The notes: generated by a model not told the origin, from the letters alone. A stretch of DNA of 62,437 nt from Nitrospinae bacterium CG11_big_fil_rev_8_21_14_0_20_45_15 (GCA_002787235.1 PCWG01000033.1:1-62437); one strand, 5' to 3'; positions 25,065-34,821 are shown, counted from the first letter of the stretch. Program-made: numbers and translations.

Positions 25065-26032
25065 TAATAGTTACAGGAGGTGCAGGGTTCATCGGATCAG
25101 CAATCGTCTCTGAATTGAACCGCCGCGGTCATCGTGAAATCATGATCGTTGATTGTGTCGATCATCCCGAAAAGCAGAGCAATCTGGAGGGGTTGGATTA
25201 TGTTGAACTTTGCGCTATTCCGGAGTTTCTGATTCGAGTTCGAGAACGAAAGCTAGCAACGTCATCTGCCATCATTCATATGGGTGCATGCTCCTCTACG
25301 ACGGAAACAAATGAAAAATTTTTACGTGAAAATAATTATGAATACACCCGCCATTTGGCAGAGTATTCGTTAGAGAAAAGTATCCGATTTATCTATGCGT
25401 CGAGTGCCGCGACTTACGGCGATGGAGCGCAGGGATATTCTGACGATGAACAAACTCTCGATCACTACGCGCCTCTCAATCTGTATGGTCATAGCAAGCA
25501 TCAATTCGATTTATGGGCTCGGGGGGAAGGTGTGCTCAACCAGATTGTGGGCTTGAAATACTTCAACGTCTATGGACCCAACGAATACCATAAGGGCAAT
25601 ATGCAGAGCATGGTGCGTAAAGGATTTTATCAGGCCCGGGATGAGGGAGTGTTCAAGCTGTTCAAATCCTATAAGCCCGAATACCCGGATGGCGGGCAGG
25701 AACGTGATTTTGTGTACATCAAAGATGCGGTGGAGATGACGCTCTTTTTTCTGGAAAACAGGGATGCCGGTGGATTGTATAACGTGGGCTCAGGCAAAGC
25801 GCGCAACTGGAACGATCTGGCGCATTCTGTTTTTTCTGCATTGGGACAAGACGCTCAAATCCAATATGTAGATATGCCTGATAGTATCCGCGACCAATAC
25901 CAATACCATACTCAGGCGGAGATGGCTAAAATACAGAGCGCAGGTTATCAGGGAGGTGCCACTTCACTGGAAGAAGGTGTGCGAGACTACATAACGAATT
26001 ATCTTATCCCAGAACGCCGCCTGGGCCGCTGA
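25061..26032 (+). CDS. hldD: ADP-L-glycero-D-manno-heptose 6-epimerase
   Basis: 323 residues of the short-chain epimerase class. GGAGFIG (6-12) binds NADP, catalytic Tyr142 and Lys146 lie in LYGHSKHQFD, and IIHMGACSSTTE, KYFNVYGPNE and GGQERDFVYIKD are typical of RfaD/HldD. It makes the L-glycero heptose donor for the LPS inner core, supporting a Gram-negative envelope. The start overlaps the M48 stop (ATGA). Its own TGA sits in the loop of the terminator hairpin. Confidence 0.94.
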   Translation: MIIVTGGAGFIGSAIVSELNRRGHREIMIVDCVDHPEKQSNLEGLDYVELCAIPEFLIRVRERKLATSSAIIHMGACSSTTETNEKFLRENNYEYTRHLAEYSLEKSIRFIYASSAATYGDGAQGYSDDEQTLDHYAPLNLYGHSKHQFDLWARGEGVLNQIVGLKYFNVYGPNEYHKGNMQSMVRKGFYQARDEGVFKLFKSYKPEYPDGGQERDFVYIKDAVEMTLFFLENRDAGGLYNVGSGKARNWNDLAHSVFSALGQDAQIQYVDMPDSIRDQYQYHTQAEMAKIQSAGYQGGATSLEEGVRDYITNYLIPERRLGR

Positions 26033-26040
26033 GGCCCAGG
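26020..26040 (+). terminator. hldD: GC-rich hairpin enclosing the hldD stop codon
   Basis: CCTGGGCC pairs perfectly with GGCCCAGG across a 5-nt loop whose last three bases are the hldD TGA. The hairpin separates hldD from the convergent UPF0182 gene; there is no strong T tract. Confidence 0.6.
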
Positions 26041-26063
26041 ACGTTTGCGTTTACTGAGTCCAC

Positions 26064-28829
26064 TTACTCAACCGTGACGGCTTGTTCCGGTTTGTTTTGT
26101 TCTTTGGTTTCTGTGGTTCTGCCTAGATTGATGCTGGCTCCCAATTGCTCCAGCTTGGCACGATTGGTTGAGATCACTTTTTCTAAAGTAACCTGCGACG
26201 ACAGAACTTCTTCCAAAACAGAGCGGATTTTCTCATACTCCTCACGATTCAACACGATCTTTTCCCCCACCGTCAGAGCCGAACGCTCGGCAATGGAAGT
26301 CGATGGACTTGCCTGTACGTCTGGAGTTTCTTGAGCGAGTTCCGGGAAAATTTTTCTAAATGCCTGGTCGAGAGTGGGTTCCATGGCGATGCTGTCTTCG
26401 TAGCTGACTATGACACGTTTCAATTCAGGGATTTTTCCAGCGTCGGCTTTCAGATATAGCGGACGAACATAGATGAGCGATTCCTCGATGGGTATCACGA
26501 GCAAGGTTCCTTGAATAACGCTGGAGCCGCGTTGATCCCAAAGCGAAATTTGTCGTGAAATTTCGGCATCCTGATTGATGCGGGCGACAATCTGACTGGG
26601 GCCGTAGACCAATTTTCGCTTGGGAAAAGTGTAGGCTTCCAGTTTCCCATAATGAACGTCATCGCTTCGGGCGACGATCCATGCCGAGAGATTGCTTTTC
26701 CCGCGTGGGGTGAATGGCAACATCAGAATATATTCTTCTCCCTCTTCTTTCGGCAGTCTCATGATGGTGTAGTACGGTTGCATCGTTTTGCCGTCAATTT
26801 CCGGAATCTCCCACTGATCTTCCTTGTTGTAAAAAATCTGTGGTTCCTTCATGTGAAAGGTTGCGAAAATAAAAGTTTGAATCGAAAAAAGGTCGATGGG
26901 GTAACGGATATGTTTTCGAAGATCCTCGTCCATTTCATTTAAATCTTTAAACATAGTTGGAAAGATTTTTTTGTAGGTCTGAATGATGGGGTCTTTGGGA
27001 TCTGAAATAAAGAAATCGATAGAGCCATTGTAAGCATCGATCGAAATTTTGACTGAATTTCGAATATAATTTCCAAAATTTCCCAACATATGTGAGTAGG
27101 GGAATTTGTCGCTCACGGTGTAGGCATCGTAAAGCCAGATCAACCGGCCCTTGGAGATCACCAGATAAGGATCGTTGTCGAGTTTTAAAAAGGGTGCTAC
27201 TTTTTCAACTCGGTCGGTGATGTTGCGATACATCAGCGTTCTACTGTCGTTGCGAATATCATTAGAGAATAAAATTTTTGTGGTTTTGAAACGATAGGCC
27301 AGTAAAACCTTACGCCAGAAACTGCTGATGGGGAATCCGCCCTTTCCTTCATAATTTTTATAAACGTTAGTGGTGCCCTGAGGGTAATCGAATTCCTTGG
27401 TGTCGGTGTTTACAAAAACCTGGTCGCTGGACAGTTCTCCAAAATAAATTTCGGGACGATCCACCTTCAGATCAACTTCTGATCGTGGGGGAATATCCTT
27501 GATGAACAGAAAGGGCAAGCCTTCGGGTGTGACTTCGTTGACGGGACTCAAGGACACGCCATAACCATGGGTGAAGGTGAGGTGCTCGTTTACCCAGGTT
27601 CGGTTGGGCAGACTCGGTGTCATCAATTCTCGCGGAGACAGCAAGGTTTGACGATAATTCCCATCAATGGAATAGCGGTCGTTGTCGATAGAATTGAATT
27701 GATAGTAAGTGCGGATTTCCTGAATTTGACCCAGAGTATCGAGAAGGGGTTCCTGATCCCATAAGCGGATATTTTCTATCGTTGCTGAATTTTCTAAAAT
27801 GCTTGTGGCGGTAAGAGCATTCTCTCCTGAAAGTTCGTTGACTTCCGTTTTGTCCAATCCAAAACCTTTGAGTGTTCCTGCAATCGTGTGTTCTATAAAA
27901 GGTGCTTCCTTGATGAGCTCATTGGGAGTCACCACAAACTTTTGCAGAAGTGTCGGGTAAAAATTGCCTACGCCATAAATAATACCCACTCCCAAGGCCG
28001 AAAGAATCACTTTGCGAATGCCAAAGCGAAATGCGTTATAAAAACAAACGATGCCAGCGAGTGTGGAGACGGCACTTAAAATATTCAGTAATGGAAGCTT
28101 GCCGTGAAAGTCTGCATAGGTGATGCCATCGACCACGCCATTGCTTTTCATCATCAAACCATAACGTTGCAGATAAAAATCCCAGGCCAATACGAGAAAC
28201 AACAAGCCTGACAGAATGGAAAGCGTTCGGCGTGCATTGGGCAGAAGGACGATGCCCTTGGTGTCTACGAAAAGGAAACGTTTGAAAAAGAAAACCAGCC
28301 CGGCACCGATGCTGACGATGATCAAAATTTCCCACAGCATGGACTTGGCAAGCAATAAAACAGGGTAAGCAAAAAGAAAAAACGAATAGTCTTTCTGAAA
28401 GATCGGGTCCGATTCTCCAAACGGTACGGCATTCAAAAATAACAGGACCTTCTCCCACTGCAAACCAAAGGCCAGACCGGACATGAGGCCCAATGCCAGT
28501 GGGCCGAATAGAAACAGAGGTCGCAGGTTGGAAGATAGAAATTCCAGCAGGGGCACATCGCGTCGAATTTCATCGGACAGCAGTATGGGTAAATGTGAGG
28601 TTCTACTCAAAATCCGGTTCAAAGGGAGGTAGGTCGCCATAAAAATAAAGATAGCCGTCGCTCCACCGACCACATACTGCGACCCTATTACGGTCCAAAA
28701 AACAGATTCGTACTGTAACGAATCAAACCAAATCCAATCGATATAGAAAGAAACTATTTTATCGGCGAATAGCGAACCCACAAATATAACTAATACTAAT
28801 AAGCCGAGACTTTTTTTCAATTTTTCCAT
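26064..28829 (-). CDS. UPF0182 family membrane protein
   Basis: A large protein (921 aa) with about seven N-terminal membrane helices (to about residue 290) and a long extracytoplasmic domain with AFLKLDNDPYLVI-type features, e.g. VAPFLKLDNDPYLVIS and GRLIWLYDAYT, diagnostic for UPF0182/COG1615. Role unknown across bacteria. A predicted coiled coil ends the protein (about 855-905). Next upstream gene is the thioredoxin-like protein, 12 nt away. Confidence 0.92.
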   Translation of the reverse strand: MEKLKKSLGLLVLVIFVGSLFADKIVSFYIDWIWFDSLQYESVFWTVIGSQYVVGGATAIFIFMATYLPLNRILSRTSHLPILLSDEIRRDVPLLEFLSSNLRPLFLFGPLALGLMSGLAFGLQWEKVLLFLNAVPFGESDPIFQKDYSFFLFAYPVLLLAKSMLWEILIIVSIGAGLVFFFKRFLFVDTKGIVLLPNARRTLSILSGLLFLVLAWDFYLQRYGLMMKSNGVVDGITYADFHGKLPLLNILSAVSTLAGIVCFYNAFRFGIRKVILSALGVGIIYGVGNFYPTLLQKFVVTPNELIKEAPFIEHTIAGTLKGFGLDKTEVNELSGENALTATSILENSATIENIRLWDQEPLLDTLGQIQEIRTYYQFNSIDNDRYSIDGNYRQTLLSPRELMTPSLPNRTWVNEHLTFTHGYGVSLSPVNEVTPEGLPFLFIKDIPPRSEVDLKVDRPEIYFGELSSDQVFVNTDTKEFDYPQGTTNVYKNYEGKGGFPISSFWRKVLLAYRFKTTKILFSNDIRNDSRTLMYRNITDRVEKVAPFLKLDNDPYLVISKGRLIWLYDAYTVSDKFPYSHMLGNFGNYIRNSVKISIDAYNGSIDFFISDPKDPIIQTYKKIFPTMFKDLNEMDEDLRKHIRYPIDLFSIQTFIFATFHMKEPQIFYNKEDQWEIPEIDGKTMQPYYTIMRLPKEEGEEYILMLPFTPRGKSNLSAWIVARSDDVHYGKLEAYTFPKRKLVYGPSQIVARINQDAEISRQISLWDQRGSSVIQGTLLVIPIEESLIYVRPLYLKADAGKIPELKRVIVSYEDSIAMEPTLDQAFRKIFPELAQETPDVQASPSTSIAERSALTVGEKIVLNREEYEKIRSVLEEVLSSQVTLEKVISTNRAKLEQLGASINLGRTTETKEQNKPEQAVTVE

Positions 28830-28841
28830 TTTTTTCCTGTG

Positions 28842-29393
28842 TTATTTTTTCCACTTTATGGAGCAACCCATCGAGGATATTTGCTCGGAAGAAATTTCTT
28901 TTCCGGCGATTAATTTTTTCAAAGCATCTTTAAGATCCTGCTTTGTTACTTTTTCGGGTTCCTTCCAGTTGTCGTCAATTCTTCCGCGATATTTCAAAGT
29001 TCTATCGGGACCATAAACAAAGATATCGGGAGTGCATACGGCATCATAATTTTTTGCGACTTGCTGAGTTTCGTCAAAAAGATAAGGGAATGAAATATTC
29101 GCCTCGCGTGTCCATTTTTGCATATTCTCAAAAGAATCTTCAGGATAACGGTCTGCATCGTTGCAATTGATTCCCAGTAATTGCACACCTTGAGGACCGA
29201 GCTCGTTTTGCAAGTCGATCAAGCGTTGGATGACGGCTTTCACATAGGGGCAATGGTTGCACATGAAAATTATCGCCAGAGCCGGGATGCCATTGAAGCG
29301 GGCGAGATTATAGATTTTGCCGTCGACACCTTTCAGATTGAAGTCGCGAGCGGGTGTTCCAAGTGGAACCATTGTAGAATATTCGAGAGCCAT
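28842..29393 (-). CDS. Thioredoxin-like redoxin (AhpC/TSA type)
   Basis: 183 residues with an AhpC/TSA-like thioredoxin fold and no signal peptide. The active-site stretch is MCNHCPYVKA (Cys45, Cys48), the signature of a common but uncharacterised redoxin family; PTPD-like cis-Pro segment appears as CTPDIFVYGPD. It may reduce peroxides or disulfides in the cytoplasm. The gene is 12 nt upstream of UPF0182, likely one transcript. A palindrome lies about 85 nt upstream of the start. Confidence 0.88.
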   Translation of the reverse strand: MALEYSTMVPLGTPARDFNLKGVDGKIYNLARFNGIPALAIIFMCNHCPYVKAVIQRLIDLQNELGPQGVQLLGINCNDADRYPEDSFENMQKWTREANISFPYLFDETQQVAKNYDAVCTPDIFVYGPDRTLKYRGRIDDNWKEPEKVTKQDLKDALKKLIAGKEISSEQISSMGCSIKWKK

Positions 29394-29478
29394 CCTGCCG
29401 TCCTTTAAAATTAGGAAAAGTTTTTAAAAGTTCAAGGGGAAGAATCTTCGGTTTTGATCGCTGTGTTGAACTGATGAA

Positions 29479-29501
29479 ATTTTACCTGTAGTAGGTAAAA
29501 T
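29479..29501. promoter_or_regulatory. Palindrome upstream of redoxin gene
   Basis: Perfect 9-bp arms (ATTTTACCT and AGGTAAAAT) with a 5-nt spacer lie about 85 nt before the redoxin start and about 100 nt after the radical SAM gene. It suits an operator for a dimeric regulator. Confidence 0.4.
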
Positions 29502-29600
29502 GCTAACACATTTAACTCCCACAGGAAATAATAAGCAGAAGGCAATTTGCCAAGGATATTGTGATGGCCTAAACCTTTTGTTCCAAGCGGGATTGCAAAA

Positions 29601-30491
29601 TCAGGATTTGCAGGTCATGCCAGTGACCCTGCAGGTGTAGCAAGCAGAGTGAGAAAGAGGAAAGGAATGTGTTGTTTCTTTCAACGTGGCTCCCATGCGC
29701 GCAGAGTCTTCCTCGACAAGGATGGGGCAGACGTAAACGCCCTTGCCAGTAGCCATCCGCGATGTGGCGCATTGCAGGTTGGTGATGTCATAATTCTCAA
29801 AGCATTTTTCAGTGACGCGTTCGTCTGCATTGTAAGAGCGCTCGTTGCTTTCCTGACGCCCGAGCAAAAAACCGGGAAGAATTTTGACCTGTGGTTTCGA
29901 AACCTTGCATTCCTGGAGGAATTGAATGAACTTTTTCGTCATGGCAGGGTCTTCTTCTTCCTCCCAAGTTCGGGTGACCGTGAGGATGGGGGAAAACCCG
30001 ACCTTGGCCAGCAGGCAAATTCCTTCTTTTGCTTTGGCAAATGCATTTTCTCCTCTTATTTTGTCGTTATCCTTTTCGTCAAAACTTTCCATACTGATTC
30101 GAAATTGCAGAGGGTAGGGCGCGCAGTCCCTGATATCCGCCAGGCGTTGAGCTTTCTCTGGAGTGATGAGGGAACCGTTGCTGAGAACATTCAGTGGGCC
30201 GTAGGCAAGAATCGCACTCAGAATTTCAAAAATCTCCTTGTTCATGAAGACTTCGCCACCGGTTATATAATAATCCTTAACGTTCAGCTCACGTGATTCT
30301 ATCAGATAAGATTGAACTTGCTCCAGAGTCATCATGGGATGACTGTCGTTTTTAGGTCCGCAACTGATGAAGCAATGCGAGCATGAAAAATTACAAAGCG
30401 TGCCTCCCACCTGCATCCATAGCGTGTCCAGGGACACTAGTGGAACTTTAGGTGTCGATGTGGAAACAAGGGGTTGAGATGAATCTGGCAT
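29601..30491 (-). CDS. Radical SAM protein with C-terminal cysteine cluster
   Basis: 296 residues. The radical SAM cluster motif CNFSCSHC (Cys33, 37, 40) follows WMQVGGTLC, then GGEVFMNKEI (SAM-binding GGE) and ISMESFDE. C-terminal cysteines, including those in ATGKGVYVCP and CYTCRVTGMTC, indicate a SPASM-like auxiliary Fe-S site. Such proteins modify peptides or cofactors, but no small precursor peptide gene was seen beside it. Substrate unknown. Confidence 0.85.
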   Translation of the reverse strand: MPDSSQPLVSTSTPKVPLVSLDTLWMQVGGTLCNFSCSHCFISCGPKNDSHPMMTLEQVQSYLIESRELNVKDYYITGGEVFMNKEIFEILSAILAYGPLNVLSNGSLITPEKAQRLADIRDCAPYPLQFRISMESFDEKDNDKIRGENAFAKAKEGICLLAKVGFSPILTVTRTWEEEEDPAMTKKFIQFLQECKVSKPQVKILPGFLLGRQESNERSYNADERVTEKCFENYDITNLQCATSRMATGKGVYVCPILVEEDSARMGATLKETTHSFPLSHSACYTCRVTGMTCKS

Positions 30492-30571
30492 AGGGTTTGT
30501 TTGAAAATTTGATGTTTGCTAAGAGACTGTCCTGTTCAGTCGGTGGAAATGTTCAAACCTTACGTATCATT

Positions 30572-32017
30572 TTATTTTTTCCAGAACATTGGGAAAAATA
30601 AAATGAGTATAGTGAAAAGTTCCAGCCTTCCCACCAGCATTGCAAAAGAAAGGATCCATTTTGCAGGATCAGACAGAGGCTTGAAATTTCCAGCCGGTCC
30701 AATGATATCGCCCAACCCAGGGCCTACATTTGCGATTGCAGTGATTGATGCACTCACCGAAGTGATAAAATCGAGTCCCATTAATGATAACAGGATAGCA
30801 ATTACGCCGGTGAATAAAACATAAAAAGCAAAAAAAGTAGCTATCGATTCCCGCGCTTCATCTGAAATTGTGTTTTTATTGAATTTGGGAATGGTGATGA
30901 TATGAGGATGGCTCAGTCGCTTTATCTTGACCAAAATCAATTTGAAGATCACCTGAAATCGAAAAATCTTGATGCCACTGGACGTGGAGCCGGAGCACCC
31001 TCCGATAAAAAGAAAAAAGAAAAACAGTTCGAAGGCCAATGTTCCCCAAAGGCTGTAATCTGTTGTTGTGTAACCGGTTGTAGTGATGATTGAAACAATA
31101 TGAAAAGCGACATGATTCAAGACATCTCCAAAGGGTTCATTTCGGGTGTTCCAAAGCCAAAGGGTGAGCAGGAAAATCGAAATAAATAAAAATGCCAGAT
31201 AAAATCGGACTTGTTCGTCTTCCCACAATTCTTCTCCGTGCCCTTGTAGCGCACGCACATAAAGAAGGTAAGGGAGACTGCCCAGAATCATGAAAACCAC
31301 AGCTTCCCAATGAATCACAGGGTTTTCAAAATGCCCCATGGACAAATCTGAGGTGGAAAATCCTCCGGTCGAAAGGGTTGTCATGGCATGAACGCAGGCT
31401 TCAAATAGATTCATTCCTGAATAATGATACGAGGCCGTACATAAAAGGGTCAGCCCAATATAAACCAGAGTGATAGTACGGGTCAGGGTTTTGAGCTTGG
31501 GCATGGGTTTGGGAGATTGCTCGGAGGATTCAGTGTGAAACAGGTGCATCCCTCCCACGCCAAGAAAAGGCAGGACACTGATTGCGAGTACGATAATGCC
31601 AATGCCGCCAATCCATTGCAGAAGTCCCCGCCAAAGCAAAATCCCCATGGGCATTTGGTCCAGTCCGACAAGGATTGTAGAACCTGTCGTTGTCAGGCCG
31701 GAAATGGCTTCAAAAAGAGAGTCTGTAAAACTGACGGACAGGTTGGAAAGATAGATGGGAACTGCGGCAAAAAGGCTGATTAAAAACCATGTGAAGGATG
31801 TCAATACGAAGGACTCGCGAACATTCAAATGGATTTCTGTTTTGGGATAGCTGAAGTACATACCGCTTCCGCAGGCAAGCGTGATCAAGCCCGCTGATAA
31901 AAAACTTTTCCAATCGGCATTGTTGTCTTTAAAATCGACGATGGCAGGGATGAACATGGCGATCCCAAACACAATGAGAAGGATTCCAATGATGTAGAAT
32001 ATTTGTCGAAAGTTCAT
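30572..32017 (-). CDS. trkH: TrkH-family potassium uptake channel subunit
   Basis: 481 residues, about ten or more membrane helices. Four pore segments are visible: GLTTTGSTIL, TLSTGGFST, IITTTGYTTTDY and ITAIANVGPGLG. It is the K+ translocating subunit of a Trk/Ktr system; the regulatory TrkA gene is not in the window. The usual length is kept. It is on the same strand as the two genes upstream (radical-SAM-like, Mpl) but about 190 nt away. Confidence 0.93.
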   Translation of the reverse strand: MNFRQIFYIIGILLIVFGIAMFIPAIVDFKDNNADWKSFLSAGLITLACGSGMYFSYPKTEIHLNVRESFVLTSFTWFLISLFAAVPIYLSNLSVSFTDSLFEAISGLTTTGSTILVGLDQMPMGILLWRGLLQWIGGIGIIVLAISVLPFLGVGGMHLFHTESSEQSPKPMPKLKTLTRTITLVYIGLTLLCTASYHYSGMNLFEACVHAMTTLSTGGFSTSDLSMGHFENPVIHWEAVVFMILGSLPYLLYVRALQGHGEELWEDEQVRFYLAFLFISIFLLTLWLWNTRNEPFGDVLNHVAFHIVSIITTTGYTTTDYSLWGTLAFELFFFFLFIGGCSGSTSSGIKIFRFQVIFKLILVKIKRLSHPHIITIPKFNKNTISDEARESIATFFAFYVLFTGVIAILLSLMGLDFITSVSASITAIANVGPGLGDIIGPAGNFKPLSDPAKWILSFAMLVGRLELFTILILFFPMFWKK

Positions 32018-32209
32018 TTGAGGTTACTTGTGGTTGAAAGCAAACACTTTTAAGCGTCTTTGAAATTTTGTCTGAATTTGATTCAGATTGCAAGGATTGT
32101 CAGACAACAGGGAGGCTATGTTTTTGCCGTGCAATAGAATGAACAAGATTGTGATTGCACGATGCCACGAACAATTTTTAATATGTGGAGCTAAAAGTAT
32201 TCCAGAGGG

Positions 32210-33322
32210 TCAAAGTCCTGCCGACTCAAATGAATCACTGATGTTTTTGATGCGAAGTTTTCTTCTGAATGCGGCAAATCCTTCTTCCGCTTTTTTACCA
32301 AAAGAAGATTGATAGAGAGGTTTTGTTTTCAATTGTGGAACGGCACCTTCAATATAAAAACCGGCGTCCAGCGGGGTTAGATATTGGCAATTGGGATACA
32401 TCCATTTGAGAGGTATCTTGAATTGAGTGCTGGCGTCTTGGAGAAATTGAGCGGCTTCCCTTAGTTTTATGTAGGATTCGGCGGAGGGCATAGCCAGGGG
32501 TTGAAGTCTGATCAATGGTAGAGAATTTTGTGCCATCAATTCATAAATGGATTGCTTCATATCGAGAGATTGCCCCCTCAGAACCAGTTCGGTCCATACC
32601 GCTCCTTTGGGAAATATGCCACTGGCATATTCGAGTGCGCGCAAAATTTGCTCCTTGGAAATCGAATGTTTGCTGGGCAAATTGTCAGCGCAGTCATTCA
32701 AAGGGAGGTTTATAATGTCCACGCCTGCGGCGTACAGTTGATCCAAAATTCGTAGATCATCGGGTGGAAATCCTTTGAGTGCTATGAAGGCATTGAATTT
32801 TTTTTTCACGGTGGCTATCACAGGAATCAAACGTTTGAATCCGCGATCTGGATCTTTGCAATAGTCCATATTGAATTGAATCAGGTCGGCGGCTTCCTCC
32901 TCAAAGGCCATTTGAATGACATCGATGATTTCCTCGGCAGTGAGATTGAGGCGATTTTTTTGACCGACGGCTCGTAAAAAAATCTTGAGACAGAAACCAT
33001 CCAGAGTAACGTTTCCTGATACGGGTGATCGCTGGTTCAGAGATCCTTTGATGAAATGCAGTTGCGGAGCTACCATGACTTCCAACTTGCCGCTGGAGCT
33101 TGCCAGCATGAATTTATTTTCGGCATGTTCCAAGTGCAGGCGATCGGTCGCTGGAGACTTGGGTTGCGGCTTGACTGTCAGATTTTCTGTCAGAACCAGT
33201 GTGAGTTCGTTTTCAGCTGGGTTGGGGAGTGCTTCATCCCAGGCAAGAGCGCGTTGTGCTTCTTCTGAAACAGAAATACCTTTATTGATCAACTCGTATT
33301 TTATTTCTCCCAGGGTTTTCAT
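32210..33322 (-). CDS. Radical-SAM-like TIM-barrel protein without the cluster motif
   Basis: About 370 residues, no confident family name. The middle resembles biotin-synthase-like radical SAM enzymes: LTAEEIIDVIQMAFEEEAAD, LRILDQLYAAGVDIINLPLND and SKEQILRALEYASGIFPKG match strands and helices of that barrel. Yet where CX3CX2C is expected it reads GFCLKIFLRAVG, and the four cysteines are scattered, so no 4Fe-4S radical SAM cluster can form. It may be a pseudoenzyme. ATG at 33322 is preferred over the adjacent TTG. It lies about 85 nt downstream of mpl. Confidence 0.5.
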   Translation of the reverse strand: MKTLGEIKYELINKGISVSEEAQRALAWDEALPNPAENELTLVLTENLTVKPQPKSPATDRLHLEHAENKFMLASSSGKLEVMVAPQLHFIKGSLNQRSPVSGNVTLDGFCLKIFLRAVGQKNRLNLTAEEIIDVIQMAFEEEAADLIQFNMDYCKDPDRGFKRLIPVIATVKKKFNAFIALKGFPPDDLRILDQLYAAGVDIINLPLNDCADNLPSKHSISKEQILRALEYASGIFPKGAVWTELVLRGQSLDMKQSIYELMAQNSLPLIRLQPLAMPSAESYIKLREAAQFLQDASTQFKIPLKWMYPNCQYLTPLDAGFYIEGAVPQLKTKPLYQSSFGKKAEEGFAAFRRKLRIKNISDSFESAGL

Positions 33323-33405
33323 CAATAGGTACGGTCGTTCCAGCAGGTTCTAAGGCTTTTAGGGATCAAGTTGTGATTGATCGTGTCAGTTTTTTTCATA
33401 AGGAA

Positions 33406-34821
33406 TTACAGGCGATCCAGCAATTTTTCGTGAATGCCATCAAAACCTCCTGATGACATGATGAGCACGACATCACCGGATACGCAATTTTTTTGAAGTC
33501 GTTCGAGAATGGATTCCAGATCGGGGATATACCAGGCTTCGGCACCCGTTGCCTGAATTTCGCTGACTGCTTTTTCCGGGTCGAATCGTTCTTCGGGTCG
33601 TATTTTTTCTGGAGCGTAAAGTCCGGCAACGATTGTTTTATCCGCAGGTGCAAAACTTGAGGGAAACTCTTTTTGAAAAGTGTTCCTGCGACTCGTCGCG
33701 GAACGCGGCTCAAACACAGCCCACACGCGACCCTCTGGAAATCCTTCTTTAACGGACCGGATGGTTTTTTCTATAGCGGTTGGGTGGTGTGCAAAGTCGT
33801 CTATCACCGTGATACCATTTTTAACGCCTCGTACTTCTTGTCGGCGTTTGATGCCTTGAAATAGTTCCAGCGCGGAAGCGATACGGTTTTTGTCGGCTCC
33901 AAGTTTTAAAGCCATGGCGATCACGGCGGAAGCGTTTTCGACATTGTGCCGTCCTCGCATCGGAAACCGAAAGGAACCGATATCGTTGCCTTGAAACTTT
34001 AAATTGAATTCTGCGCCGTCCCGGGTGCACTGGTATTGAGAAACAAACCAGTCGGCCTGTTCTGCAAATCCGTAGGTTTGAATTTCACAGGCGGCCGATC
34101 CCAATACTTCATGATTGTCCTTTTGTGAGTGTTCTACCAGGAGGAATCCATCCGGCCGTACCAATTCAGCGAAGTGGCGAAATGCCGTTTGTATATGTGC
34201 CAGACTGGGGAAGATGTCGGCGTGATCAAATTCAATCCCTGTCAATATGGCGGCGTAAGGTTGATAATGGAGAAATTTGGGCCGCTTGTCGAAATAGGCG
34301 GTATCGTATTCATCGCCTTCAACAACAAAATATTCACCTTTGGGACAGCGATAATTCCCGTCAAAATTTTTCAACCAGCCGCCGATCATAAAACCAGGTT
34401 CGAGACCGCATTCTACAAGCACCCAGCTCAGCAAAGATGAGGTCGTGGTTTTCCCATGGGTGCCTGCGACGACAAGAGATTTCCGTCCTTCAAGAAAAAA
34501 TCGCGCCAGCGCAGAGGGAAAGGAGGCGTAGGGCAGTCGCCGTTCCATAGCTTCCTGAGCTTCTACATTGTCACGCGAGATGGCATTGCCGATGATGACG
34601 AGATCGGTGTCTGGAGCAATATTTTCACGATTCCAGCCCGGCTTTACTTCAATACCCGCCTTGGCCAGGATCTCGCTCATGGGAGGATAAATATTGGTGT
34701 CAGAACCGGTCACATGAAATCCCTGCTCCTTGAGCAGGCAGGCAAGGGAGGCCATTCCAGTTCCACAAACGGCTATAAGATGAACGGTTTTAATCGAACC
34801 GGGGCGTGAGAAGAAATCCAT
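33406..34821 (-). CDS. mpl: UDP-N-acetylmuramate:L-alanyl-gamma-D-glutamyl-meso-diaminopimelate ligase
   Basis: About 471 residues from the ATG at 34821. It has the Mur ligase layout: an N-terminal Rossmann domain starting VHLIAVCGTGMASLACLL, the ATP-binding GTHGKTTTSSLLSWV, and the Mpl features FFLEGRKSLVVAGTHGKT and VEGDEYDTAYFDKRPKFLHYQP. Mpl recycles the cell-wall tripeptide in the cytoplasm. The longer frame (to 34860) contains a perfect promoter and is probably not translated. Confidence 0.92.
   Translation of the reverse strand: MDFFSRPGSIKTVHLIAVCGTGMASLACLLKEQGFHVTGSDTNIYPPMSEILAKAGIEVKPGWNRENIAPDTDLVIIGNAISRDNVEAQEAMERRLPYASFPSALARFFLEGRKSLVVAGTHGKTTTSSLLSWVLVECGLEPGFMIGGWLKNFDGNYRCPKGEYFVVEGDEYDTAYFDKRPKFLHYQPYAAILTGIEFDHADIFPSLAHIQTAFRHFAELVRPDGFLLVEHSQKDNHEVLGSAACEIQTYGFAEQADWFVSQYQCTRDGAEFNLKFQGNDIGSFRFPMRGRHNVENASAVIAMALKLGADKNRIASALELFQGIKRRQEVRGVKNGITVIDDFAHHPTAIEKTIRSVKEGFPEGRVWAVFEPRSATSRRNTFQKEFPSSFAPADKTIVAGLYAPEKIRPEERFDPEKAVSEIQATGAEAWYIPDLESILERLQKNCVSGDVVLIMSSGGFDGIHEKLLDRL

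Noticed and set aside
28036-28458. Open frame inside UPF0182 on the same strand in another frame
   Set aside because: UPF0182 covers it with a full-length conserved product, and the overlap is best seen as an out-of-frame shadow.
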